Shown in pieces: positions 26,204 to 34,877 of a stretch of DNA of 64,000 bases. The notes under the pieces were generated by a model, which was not told where the DNA came from, made no database searches, and saw only the letters and a program-made list of their open reading frames with translations. Both the position numbers and the translations under genes were made by a program. Source of the stretch: Rubritalea tangerina (GTDB taxonomy: Bacteria > Verrucomicrobiota > Verrucomicrobiia > Verrucomicrobiales > Akkermansiaceae); NCBI RefSeq assembly GCF_042683245.1, contig NZ_JBHUJB010000013.1, positions 5,257-69,256 of the forward strand, written 5' to 3'. The stretch's first letter is position 1, and each line of letters opens with the position of its first letter.

Positions 26204-27844
26204 TCAATCCTTCCCACTCGGTATCCGTACTCTGAAGGTCGCGCCCTCCTGCTGTGGACTTCGCACCGTGATACTCCCACCATGCGCTTCCACTATCGCT
26301 TTGGTGATCGCTAAGCCCAAGCCCGTGCTCCCCTTCTCAGCCGAACGAGAGTCATCAACCTTATAGAAACGATCAAAGACATGGGGCAATGCCTCCCCGC
26401 TAATCCCTGGCCCGGTATCTTTCACCTCAATAACCACATCCTGCTCCTCCTCAATAAGACTCACCCACACATGCCCATCACGGTAGTTGTATTTAATCGC
26501 ATTGCTTAGCAGGTTGATAAGAACTTGCTTCATCCGCTGAACGTCATGCTGGACCATCACCTCATCACCTAAACTCTCCTCAATCACTATCGCTTTCTGC
26601 TCCGCTAAGGGACGCACTAAGGCCACACAGCTCCGCACTAAACTACAAATATCCCCGTGCTCTAACTGCACCTTGAATTGGCCTGAATCGACCTTGGAAA
26701 GCTCCAACAATGACTCAATCAATGCATGCATGTGGTTTGCCGAATCATGACAGGTCTGAATCGTTTCCCGATACTTCTCAGGTGAGCGCTCACGAGCCAA
26801 TGCCAATTCTGATTTTGCCAAAATAACCGCCAATGGTGTCCGCATCTCATGAGAGGCATCCGCAGTAAAACGAATCTGTTGCTGAAAGGAGTTTTCTAAC
26901 TTTTCAAAGGAATCGTTCAAAACACCTGCGAGCTCACTCAGCTCGTTCTGCGTGTCTGCCACATCAATCCTCCTGCTCAGATCTCCACCAGAAATTTCCC
27001 TCGCTGTATGCGACATCATCTGCACAGGCTTCAGAGCCCGATGCGTAATCCACCACCCGCCAGTTACACCGACCAGGATCACTAGCCCCCCGACCAATAC
27101 CAACTTGTTGCGAAACGAAACTAAATCTGCATCCACACGATCCGCCGAGGCCCCAACAATCACCGCTCCTCGTGGAGTCGGCTGAATGACCTCACGGTTC
27201 CCCAGGTTCCACCTCGCACGTTCCTCTTCAGCAGCCAGCTCTGGCCCCCGCTTGATCATAGGCTGCGGAATATGTTTGGGCGCAAATTCAGACTTGTAGA
27301 ACAGCTCCTCATTCACAAACGCCACCACGTAAAACCCCCTGCTCTCTATTTTTTCAAGTACACCAGCAGGATCTGGAGGCCCACGCCTTCCTGCCCCCTC
27401 AGAAAAAGAATCGCCAGGCAGCCCCCCATTTCGCTCACTAGGTGGCCTGCGGTCCGGCCCTCCCCCTTGAGGCCCACGCCCACGTTCGTAACCCGGACCT
27501 CGTGGTCGTGGCCCAGGGCCTCTCTCACGGGGTGGCCCACCAAATAACTCATCGAACCCATCAACCTCGCTTGGTCGACCTCTTCTCCCCTCCCGTGGCC
27601 CAGGCCGCACCCCATCATAGCCACCCTCTCGCTCAGGTCGCCTCCCTGCCTCTCCACGCACTCCACTAAAATCAAAGGCAGGAATCACACCGTGAATCGG
27701 CCCCCACAATTCCTTGTCAAGCAACTGAATCTTCACCTCGCGCTCATAGTAGTAGAACGCAGTAAGCATCCCCGTCACAATCAATGCCAAAAGCACCGAA
27801 TGCCATGACTGAATCTGCCAACGTAATGAATGCCAAATCCGCAT
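26204..27844 (-). CDS. Membrane sensor histidine kinase with Arg/Gly/Pro-rich sensor region
   Basis: 546 residues. TM1 is at about 17-34. A periplasmic region of over 200 residues follows, of which about 62-160 is nearly all Gly, Pro, Arg and Glu. TM2 is at about 249-267, then HAMP. The HisKA box is ASHEMRTPLAV with phospho-His near 333. The ATPase has NLLSNAIKYN, DTGPGIS and STGLGLAI. ATG 27844 shares its A with the TGA of the response regulator (TGATG); an in-frame GTG 3 nt earlier is possible. The Arg-rich sensor is unusual. The signal is unknown. Confidence 0.92.
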   Translation of the reverse strand: MRIWHSLRWQIQSWHSVLLALIVTGMLTAFYYYEREVKIQLLDKELWGPIHGVIPAFDFSGVRGEAGRRPEREGGYDGVRPGPREGRRGRPSEVDGFDELFGGPPRERGPGPRPRGPGYERGRGPQGGGPDRRPPSERNGGLPGDSFSEGAGRRGPPDPAGVLEKIESRGFYVVAFVNEELFYKSEFAPKHIPQPMIKRGPELAAEEERARWNLGNREVIQPTPRGAVIVGASADRVDADLVSFRNKLVLVGGLVILVGVTGGWWITHRALKPVQMMSHTAREISGGDLSRRIDVADTQNELSELAGVLNDSFEKLENSFQQQIRFTADASHEMRTPLAVILAKSELALARERSPEKYRETIQTCHDSANHMHALIESLLELSKVDSGQFKVQLEHGDICSLVRSCVALVRPLAEQKAIVIEESLGDEVMVQHDVQRMKQVLINLLSNAIKYNYRDGHVWVSLIEEEQDVVIEVKDTGPGISGEALPHVFDRFYKVDDSRSAEKGSTGLGLAITKAIVEAHGGSITVRSPQQEGATFRVRIPSGKD

Positions 27845-28497
27845 CACTCAACAAAATAGCCATGACCACGCTTGGTCTTCACAAAATCCCCCCCCAGCTT
27901 CTTGCGTAAATTACAGACGTATACCTCTAAAATATTAGAAACCACCTCCTTTTCCTCAGAAAATAAATGCTCATAAAGAAAAGCTCGCGACACCACCTTG
28001 CCGCGCTGCGCCACTAAGGTGTCTACCATCCGGTATTCCAAAGCAGTCACATCCACCAACTCCCCAGCTTTCTGAATCTCCTTCTTAGAAGCATCAATCG
28101 TAACATCCCCTACCCTTACCACATTCTGACTCTGCCCACGGGACCGTCTTAACAAGGACCGCATGCGTGCCGTCAATTCCGCCAATTTAAATGGCTTCAC
28201 CAAATAATCATCCGCTCCCGAGTCCAAACCTCTCACCCGATCCTCCGTCGAATCCCGAGCGGTCAACATCAACACCGGCACTTCCTTTCCCTCTTTCCGC
28301 AATGTCTCTAACACCTCCCAACCATTCATCTTTGGCAACATCACATCCAAGATCACTAAGTCATAAGAGATCTCCCGCGCGTGATACAAGCCCACCTCTC
28401 CGTCCTCACAGGCATCAACCAAATAACCTTCTTCACTTAATGCTTCTTCTAAGGTTCCACGGAGTGGACCATTGTCTTCTACCAATAGAATTCTCAT
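27844..28497 (-). CDS. OmpR-family response regulator
   Basis: 217 residues. The receiver domain (1-115) has phospho-acceptor Asp51 (LVILDVMLP), the acidic pocket VEDN and Lys101 (YLVKPF). The winged-helix DNA-binding domain is at about 125-217 (VTALEYRMVDTLV, SNILEVYVCNLRKKL, KRGHGYFV). The start ATG 28497 begins MRILLVEDN; an in-frame extension to 28578 has no domain. It is coupled to the kinase by the TGATG overlap. It probably drives its own operon, including the YHYH gene. Confidence 0.95.
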   Translation of the reverse strand: MRILLVEDNGPLRGTLEEALSEEGYLVDACEDGEVGLYHAREISYDLVILDVMLPKMNGWEVLETLRKEGKEVPVLMLTARDSTEDRVRGLDSGADDYLVKPFKLAELTARMRSLLRRSRGQSQNVVRVGDVTIDASKKEIQKAGELVDVTALEYRMVDTLVAQRGKVVSRAFLYEHLFSEEKEVVSNILEVYVCNLRKKLGGDFVKTKRGHGYFVE

Positions 28498-28506
28498 GGT
28501 GCTGGG

Positions 28507-28541
28507 ATCGTAACTTTTCCTTTTGAGTTCTCCAAACTCAA
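28507..28541 (-). promoter_or_regulatory. Response-regulator promoter with palindromic operator
   Basis: Leftward TTGGAG (28530-28535), 17-bp spacer, TACGAT (28507-28512), 9 nt before the ATG. A perfect inverted repeat TTGAGTT-CTCCA-AACTCAA (28523-28541) covers the -35 box, a candidate autoregulatory site. Confidence 0.45.
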
Positions 28542-28630
28542 TCACATCAATTTTTTTCGGTGGGGGAATGCATGCCATGTTCTACACTAACAAGCGAAAC
28601 ATTAAGATCAGATGAGTCGCTGCAACCTCA

Positions 28631-28659
28631 AAAAAAAGCGACTTGGTTGCCCAAGTCGC
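28631..28659 (-). terminator. guaA terminator
   Basis: GCGACTTGG (28638-28646) pairs with CCAAGTCGC (28651-28659); leftward it is followed by seven T (28631-28637). Confidence 0.93.
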
Positions 28660-28691
28660 CTATTCTTCATTAAGAAAAAATCCCCCCCTTC

Positions 28692-30215
28692 TTATTCCCA
28701 CTCGATCGATGCCGGTGGCTTAGAGGAAATATCATAAAGCACTCGGTTGATACCAGAGACTTCATTCAAAATGCGGCTCGAAACCTTACGCAACAATGGT
28801 GTGGGTAAATCCACCCAGTCCGCAGTCATCGCATCTTCAGAAATCACAGCACGCAGATTAGTCGCATACTCGTAAGAACGTTCATCCCCTTTGACTCCAA
28901 CTGTCTTCACTGGAATCAACCCAGCATAGGCCTGCCAGGTCTTTTGGTACCATCCGCTCTCTTTGAGCTCAGAAATAAAGATGTGGTCACAGTCACGAAT
29001 AATATCGAGACGCTCTTTTGTTACAACTCCTGGACAACGCACAGCCAAACCTGGCCCTGGGAATGGATGACGATCCAAAATGTCTTGCTGGATCCCCATG
29101 TTCGCTCCCAATTCACGCACCTCATCTTTAAATAACTCAGCAAGTGGCTCGAGAACCTTTCCTTCCTTCTGCATCTCCAAAATACGATCCACGCGGTTGT
29201 GGTGGGTCTTGATCGTAGATGCCTTAGAATTTTCATTGGAAGCTGACTCGATCACATCTGGGTACAAAGTTCCCTGCGCAAGCATTTCAGCATCCCCCAC
29301 AGCATCCCAGAAGACATCAATGAACAGATTGCCAATGATCTTGCGTTTCTTCTCTGGGTCACCTTCTCCATCAAGAGCTGTAAGGAAACGCTCGGAAGCA
29401 TCCACCACCTCGATGGGGACTCCCATCCGCTTAAAGTTCGCCTCTACCTCCGCAGTCTCATTCTTGCGCATCAAGCCCTGGTCAACATAGATCGCTTTCA
29501 CGTTCACACCTGCCTCGTGCAGTAAAACCGCAAGCACAGTAGAATCAACACCACCTGAAACCCCACAAACTACCTGCTTCTCTCCAACTTTCGCACGAAT
29601 CTCATCAATCAATTCCTGCTTAAAGTCTTCAATGTGGAAAGCTGCAAGCTCGCCAGCTGTGTCCAAAAAGTTCTTCAAAATCTGAGTTCCCTCATGCGAA
29701 TGCGTCACCTCTGGGTGGAATTGAATCCCAAAGAAACTCTCGCCCCACTGCAATGACACCGGAGTCCCATGCTGGTTCTTAGCAATCACACGACAATCCT
29801 CACCAAGAGAATCAACCGTATCAGAATGGCTCATCCATACTTGAGATTCAGCGGAAATCCCTTCGTATAAACCAGTCTGCTCGACTGGATACAACATGGC
29901 ATTCCCATACTCACGATGGTTGGACTTCTTCACGCATCCACCAAACTTGATGTTCAATAACTGCATGCCATAACAAACACCGAGCACTGGAACACCATAC
30001 CCCTGGAGCATCTCAAAGTCGATATCTGGCGCGTCCTCATCACTCGTGCTCTTCGGGCCTCCAGAGAGAATAATCGCTCCCGGCTTCCCAATCGCATCCA
30101 AATGCTCAGGCAAGTACAGCTTCGCAAAATATCCAAGCTCACGCACGCGACGCACAATGAGTTGGGTGTACTGAGAGCCGAAATCGAGTACGGCTACATG
30201 ATTGATTTCTTCCAT
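28692..30215 (-). CDS. guaA: GMP synthase (glutamine-hydrolysing)
   Basis: 507 residues, standard length. GuaA converts XMP to GMP with ATP and glutamine, the step after GuaB, which is encoded just upstream. The amidotransferase domain (about 1-190) shows SGGPKS, the catalytic Cys in LGVCYGMQL and the His in FHPEVTH. The ATP pyrophosphatase loop is GVSGGVDSTV. The C-terminal dimerisation domain ends KPPASIEWE, the family end. It lies 166 bp after guaB, with a long inverted repeat between, and has its own terminator. Confidence 0.97.
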   Translation of the reverse strand: MEEINHVAVLDFGSQYTQLIVRRVRELGYFAKLYLPEHLDAIGKPGAIILSGGPKSTSDEDAPDIDFEMLQGYGVPVLGVCYGMQLLNIKFGGCVKKSNHREYGNAMLYPVEQTGLYEGISAESQVWMSHSDTVDSLGEDCRVIAKNQHGTPVSLQWGESFFGIQFHPEVTHSHEGTQILKNFLDTAGELAAFHIEDFKQELIDEIRAKVGEKQVVCGVSGGVDSTVLAVLLHEAGVNVKAIYVDQGLMRKNETAEVEANFKRMGVPIEVVDASERFLTALDGEGDPEKKRKIIGNLFIDVFWDAVGDAEMLAQGTLYPDVIESASNENSKASTIKTHHNRVDRILEMQKEGKVLEPLAELFKDEVRELGANMGIQQDILDRHPFPGPGLAVRCPGVVTKERLDIIRDCDHIFISELKESGWYQKTWQAYAGLIPVKTVGVKGDERSYEYATNLRAVISEDAMTADWVDLPTPLLRKVSSRILNEVSGINRVLYDISSKPPASIEWE

Positions 30216-30307
30216 GATAGAAATAGTGGTTGTTTAAAAGTGAAAATGCGGAGCATGCGCCCCGCGAATTGGTAATTAGTTAAATGAGCCGTGTGACAGT
30301 TTAAGTT

Positions 30308-30359
30308 GTTAAGTTATTACGTTTCATAGAATCGGCCCCTAATAACGTAATAACCTAAC
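30308..30359. repeat. Long inverted repeat between guaB and guaA
   Basis: Arms of 14 bp (30308-30321 and 30346-30359) pair at 13 positions around a 24-nt loop. No T run follows on the guaB strand, so an RNA-stabilising or regulatory hairpin is more likely than a terminator. Confidence 0.55.
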
Positions 30360-30381
30360 ACGTAAAACAACGCCTTAGGCC

Positions 30382-31833
30382 TTAACCGAGCGGCTGATAG
30401 TTCGTTGGTTCCTCTGTGATGGTGATGTCGTGAGCATGCGACTCACGGAGCCCACCTGCGGTGATTTGCGTAAACTCTGCACGTTCACGTAATTTCGCCA
30501 AGTCCTGCGCACCGACGTAACCCAAACCTGAACGCAATCCGCCCATAAGCTGGAATACAACATCCGCAACAGGCCCCTTGTAAGGAACGCGACCTTCAAC
30601 TCCCTCAGCCACCATCTTGCCTGAAGCATTCTGGCTGTAGCGGTCTTTGGAGCCCTTCCGCATCGCTCCCAACGACCCCATACCTCGGTACGTCTTGAAT
30701 CGGCGCCCTTGGAAATGCACAGTCTGACCAGGTGACTCACGAGTACCCGCGAGAAGTGACCCTAACATCACTAAATCAGCACCTGCTGCCATTGCCTTCA
30801 CAATATCACCAGAGTAACGAATGCCACCATCCGCGATCACAGCAACACCACGCTCACGCGCTACTGATGCCACATTCTGAATCGCGGTGAACTGAGGCAT
30901 CCCGACACCCGCTACAACGCGAGTCGTACAAATAGAACCAGGTCCTACCCCCACCTTCACAGCGGATACTCCAGCATCACAAAGATCCTTCGCTCCCTGC
31001 GCTGTCACCACGTTGCCAGCGACCACAGGCACGCCCAAAGTCGTCAAATTCTTGATCACATCTATCACCACCTGAGTGTGGCCAGTTGCCGCATCAATAA
31101 ATAAAGCATCTACGCCTGCTGCAACCAATGCTTCCGCCCGCTTCATGTGGTCCGGTCCTGGACCTACCGCCGCCCCACAACGTAACTGACCGTTCTCATC
31201 TTTGGCCGAATGCGTGAATGTCATGCGCTTCTCAATATCCGCACCTGTAATCAACCCCGCCAACTTTCCAAAACCGTCAATCAATGGCAGCTTCTCAATC
31301 CGGTTCTCATAGAGAATCCGTCGCGCTTCCTCAATACATGTGTCAGCTGGTGCTACCACCAAACGGTCGATCGGTGTCATCACATCTTCCACCGTACGAT
31401 TCTTATTTTCTACGTAGCCAATATCACGCCCCGTAACCATGCCCTCTAAAACATTATCCTCGTTCACTACAGGGAAACCTGAAAAGCCTTCCTGAGCAAT
31501 AATGTCACGCACATCAGCCAAGGTCATCGCCTTGCTCACAGTGACAGGATCCTGAATCACCGCATTCTCAGAACGCTTCACCTTCGCTACCATCGCAGCT
31601 TGTTCCTCAATCGTGTTGTTGCGGTGAATCACCCCAATGCCACCCTCACGGGCCAAGGCAATTGCCAGCTCAGCTTCAGATACTGAATCCATCGCTGCGG
31701 ATACCACAGGAATGTTCAATCCAATATCCTTGGTCAACCACGAAGAAATGTCCGTCTCGTTTGGAATCACAGCACTGTGCTGCGGTACGAGAAGTACGTC
31801 GTCAAAAGAAAGTCCGAGAGAAATCTCTGCCAT
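30382..31833 (-). CDS. guaB: IMP dehydrogenase
   Basis: 483 residues. GuaB oxidises IMP to XMP with NAD, the committed step to guanine nucleotides. The barrel starts LSFDDVLLVPQHS. Two CBS domains are inserted at about 95-205 (MTLADVRDIIAQEGFSGFPVV and EEARRILYENRIEKLPLID). The catalytic loop is GPGSICTTR. The C-terminal flap has YRGMGSLGAM and GKMVAEGVEGRVPYKGPV. ATG 31833 (MAEISLGLS) was preferred to an in-frame start 3 codons upstream. It is divergent from the LacI regulator. Confidence 0.97.
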   Translation of the reverse strand: MAEISLGLSFDDVLLVPQHSAVIPNETDISSWLTKDIGLNIPVVSAAMDSVSEAELAIALAREGGIGVIHRNNTIEEQAAMVAKVKRSENAVIQDPVTVSKAMTLADVRDIIAQEGFSGFPVVNEDNVLEGMVTGRDIGYVENKNRTVEDVMTPIDRLVVAPADTCIEEARRILYENRIEKLPLIDGFGKLAGLITGADIEKRMTFTHSAKDENGQLRCGAAVGPGPDHMKRAEALVAAGVDALFIDAATGHTQVVIDVIKNLTTLGVPVVAGNVVTAQGAKDLCDAGVSAVKVGVGPGSICTTRVVAGVGMPQFTAIQNVASVARERGVAVIADGGIRYSGDIVKAMAAGADLVMLGSLLAGTRESPGQTVHFQGRRFKTYRGMGSLGAMRKGSKDRYSQNASGKMVAEGVEGRVPYKGPVADVVFQLMGGLRSGLGYVGAQDLAKLRERAEFTQITAGGLRESHAHDITITEEPTNYQPLG

Positions 31834-31844
31834 GCACGACACAA

Positions 31845-31858
31845 GGGATTTTTATCCC
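31845..31858. promoter_or_regulatory. Small palindrome 11 nt upstream of guaB
   Basis: GGGAT-TTTT-ATCCC. It could be an operator or a hairpin next to the start codon. Confidence 0.3.
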
Positions 31859-32010
31859 AACTTGCAAGCCCAAATCCTCCATCGCCACTTTTTATGCGTT
31901 TGATTCATCTTCACCCACTGCCACACAGCTCAACCACACAACCAAAGATTCAGCAGCTTCTTACCCCCAAACTCCCCCCACCATGCTTACTTTTTCTCAA
32001 AAACCCCTTT

Positions 32011-32026
32011 TATATAACGCTATATA
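32011..32026. promoter_or_regulatory. Probable LacI-family operator
   Basis: TATATAACGCTATATA is a near-perfect palindrome (mismatch at one pair) with a central CG, the usual centre of LacI/GalR operators. It lies 17 bp upstream of the regulator ATG, fitting autorepression of the regulator-sulfatase operon. The wider gap 31859-32010 shows nothing else. Confidence 0.6.
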
Positions 32027-32043
32027 CCATAATCTGACGCGTT

Positions 32044-32958
32044 ATGAATCGCATTCGCCTCAGTGACATTGCTCAAAAAGCCGGTGTTTCCACCATGGCC
32101 GTCTCACACGTACTCAATGGTTCAGGCAAAGGAAAAGTCAGCGTCAGCCCAGCCCTCTCTGACCATATCCGCGAGGTGGCAAAACAGCTCAACTACACTC
32201 CCCACCAAGCAGCTCGCGCCCTACGAGGCTCATCAATCAAAGTCATCGGAGCCATCAGCTATGGCGCCATGGACCCAATCAAAACCCGAGCCCTTGCCTG
32301 TCTACAAACCTCTGTAGAACGCCATGCATTTCACCTCATGAGCGCTCGAATCACCGAAACATCAAGCAACTGGGAGCACTCTATCGTAGCCCTCCTCAGT
32401 CACGGCGTAAATGCTCTACTCGCATTCTGCGAAGATGACACCCACCTCGAACAAGCACTACAACTAGGCAAACAAGAAGGCGTCCCCGTCATTCCCGTCC
32501 GGCTCGATGGTGGATCAATTGGCCCATCCAGCTGCGGAATCCGAACAGCTCTTAACAGCGGTATCCAACTCGCCCTCGATCAATTCTCCAACAAACACCC
32601 CATAAAAATCATCTCAGATAATCTCCCACCACTTTGGAAAAACCACCTCGAACAAAACAAGCTCCTACACACATCCATCAACAAGGCTGATCTAATTCCA
32701 AACGACCAAATCCTCACCTCCGATGACTGGACTGCCGCTAAACTCATCCGCCTCTATCCAAACCTCGTACCGGGCCAAGACTACAAAATCATTGGTTGGG
32801 GAAATGCCCCTGCATGCGACTACATGACTCCTCAACTAACCTCAATAGGCCTCAATCTACCTGAGGTCGTCAATGCTGCTGTCGATAATATCACGTCTAA
32901 CCAACCCGCAATGATTCACAATATTAAGCCCATCATTATCCGCCGCCAAACCCACTAA
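32044..32958 (+). CDS. LacI-family transcriptional regulator
   Basis: 304 residues, slightly short for the family. The helix-turn-helix is LSDIAQKAGVSTMAVSHVLNG (about 5-25), followed by the hinge helix PHQAARALRG. The periplasmic-binding-like sensor domain runs from about 62 (KVIGAISYGAM) to the end but is divergent from typical members. The sulfatase starts 35 bp after its stop, so they form one operon and the inducer is probably a sugar or sulfated sugar. Confidence 0.9.
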   Translation: MNRIRLSDIAQKAGVSTMAVSHVLNGSGKGKVSVSPALSDHIREVAKQLNYTPHQAARALRGSSIKVIGAISYGAMDPIKTRALACLQTSVERHAFHLMSARITETSSNWEHSIVALLSHGVNALLAFCEDDTHLEQALQLGKQEGVPVIPVRLDGGSIGPSSCGIRTALNSGIQLALDQFSNKHPIKIISDNLPPLWKNHLEQNKLLHTSINKADLIPNDQILTSDDWTAAKLIRLYPNLVPGQDYKIIGWGNAPACDYMTPQLTSIGLNLPEVVNAAVDNITSNQPAMIHNIKPIIIRRQTH

Positions 32959-32993
32959 CTGACACCTATTTTCATCCCCTAACTAACAAACCT

Positions 32994-34709
32994 ATGAAAC
33001 AGAAATTGCTAATGCTAGCGCTTGCAGCTCTGACCCTCTCTCCGTCTATTGCCCATTCAGAACATCCAAAACCCAATGTACTCTTCATCGCAATCGACGA
33101 TTTAAATGACTGGATCGGCTGCCTCGGCGGACACCCTCAAACCATCACTCCCAACTTTGATAGACTCGCTAAGTCCGGCCAACTCTACTCAAACGCCCAT
33201 TGTTCAGCGGCATCATGCAACCCATCCCGTAGCTCACTCATGCTCGGAGTCTCCCCCCACACCTCAGGTATCTACTCAAACGGACAAAAAATGCGTGAGG
33301 TCCTCCCCGATACCACACTCATGCCAAAACATTTCTCTAACAATGGCTACTGGTCTGGAGGATCAGGAAAGCTCCTTCATTACTTTATCGATGCGAATTC
33401 ATGGGATGCCTACTTCCCAAAAAAAGAAACAGAAAACCCATTCCCTCGCACTCTCTACCCAGAAACACGGCCACTCTCACTCCCTCGTGCTGGAGCTTGG
33501 CAATACAAAGAAACCGACTGGGGCGGTCTCGACGCTACCGATCAAGAATTCGGCGGTGACTTCCTCGTGTCCAACTGGATAAGCAAACATCTAAAAAAGC
33601 AACACGACAAACCATTCTTCCTCGCTTGCGGTATCTACCGCCCACACGAACCGTGGTTCGTCCCACAAAAATATTTCGATAAGTTCCCACTCGAATCAAT
33701 CAAACTCCCACTAGGATACAAAAAAAACGACCTCGATGATCTACCTCCATCTGGCAAAAAAATGGGACCGAACCGCTACTTCAAGCACATCCTCGCCCAC
33801 AAGCAATGGAAACAAGGTATTCAGGGCTATCTTGCTTCTATAAACTTCGCCGACGCAATGCTTGGCCGCGTGCTTGACGCCTTAGAGTCAGGCCCGAATA
33901 AAGACAACACCATTGTGGTTCTTTGGTCAGATCACGGATGGCATCTCGGAGAAAAACAACATTGGCAAAAATACACCGGATGGCGTGCCTCTACTCGCGT
34001 GCCGCTCATGATCCGTGTTCCTAAGGGCTGCTCTACAGCCCTCCCTCATGGCACCAAAGCTGGCACCGTATACAAACACCCAGTTTCGCTCCTCTCACTC
34101 TACAATACTCTGAACGAACTCTGCGGACTCCCAGCACATGGCACCGATAGCATCAGTCTCGTTCCCACCCTCAAGTCACAGGCCCAACAATTCGAATCAG
34201 CACTCACCTTCCTCGACCACCGTGGATCCGTCGCTGTTAGTGGCACGGATTGGCGTTACATCCGCTACCAAAATGGCGATCACGAACTCTATCACATCCC
34301 AACAGATCCACATGAATGGAATAACCTAGCCTCAAGCCCACAACACGCCAAGCACATCAAACGCCTCGCGGCTACGATCCCCACAAAACTCGCAGAATAT
34401 GTACCACCATCACACGATGCCCTACCTGCCCTCGAATGGGTGGCACACTCAGACAGCTCAAAGCTCCCGAAACCCGCATTCGATGGCCCAAATTACCAGC
34501 TCGTCTTCATGAATAAAACCCACGCAAGTCGCAAGGTCTACTCACTCGAAAAAGATGGTTCGCTCAAATTTCAGACTACCATCAAAGCTGGCCAGAAACA
34601 CACATTACGTGCCGAATCCGGCTCATACTGGATCATCATGTCCATGCAAAAAAAACAACTAGGATACTTCAAAATTCTAGACCGTAACGCCAAAGCGGTA
34701 ATCAAATAA
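32994..34709 (+). CDS. Secreted sulfatase, iduronate-2-sulfatase-like
   Basis: 571 residues with a signal peptide (MKQKLLMLALAALTLSPSIA). The metal site starts FIAIDDLNDW (Asp35, Asp36). The formylglycine site is CNPSR (Cys75), a match to C-x-P-x-R followed by SSLMLG. Other features: SDHGWHLGEKQHWQKYTGW and HRGSVAVSGTDWRYIRY with DPHEWNNLA near the end of the enzyme. About 100 further residues (from about 470) form a beta-rich extension of unknown role. It probably removes sulfate from a polysaccharide in the periplasm. It needs a maturation enzyme (FGE or anSME), which is not in the window. Confidence 0.93.
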   Translation: MKQKLLMLALAALTLSPSIAHSEHPKPNVLFIAIDDLNDWIGCLGGHPQTITPNFDRLAKSGQLYSNAHCSAASCNPSRSSLMLGVSPHTSGIYSNGQKMREVLPDTTLMPKHFSNNGYWSGGSGKLLHYFIDANSWDAYFPKKETENPFPRTLYPETRPLSLPRAGAWQYKETDWGGLDATDQEFGGDFLVSNWISKHLKKQHDKPFFLACGIYRPHEPWFVPQKYFDKFPLESIKLPLGYKKNDLDDLPPSGKKMGPNRYFKHILAHKQWKQGIQGYLASINFADAMLGRVLDALESGPNKDNTIVVLWSDHGWHLGEKQHWQKYTGWRASTRVPLMIRVPKGCSTALPHGTKAGTVYKHPVSLLSLYNTLNELCGLPAHGTDSISLVPTLKSQAQQFESALTFLDHRGSVAVSGTDWRYIRYQNGDHELYHIPTDPHEWNNLASSPQHAKHIKRLAATIPTKLAEYVPPSHDALPALEWVAHSDSSKLPKPAFDGPNYQLVFMNKTHASRKVYSLEKDGSLKFQTTIKAGQKHTLRAESGSYWIIMSMQKKQLGYFKILDRNAKAVIK

Positions 34710-34877
34710 TCTTCCACTTCCCCCCTATCTCATGATCATAAACTGGCGCCGCACCCTCGAACTCTAGATAATGACAGCGCGCTAACCCGAATTACCTACC
34801 AACCAACACCCGGTAAAAAAGCCTGTCTATTCCATACAATCTGTGGTGAAAAACTTGCAGCAAGCACAGCAACCGCT

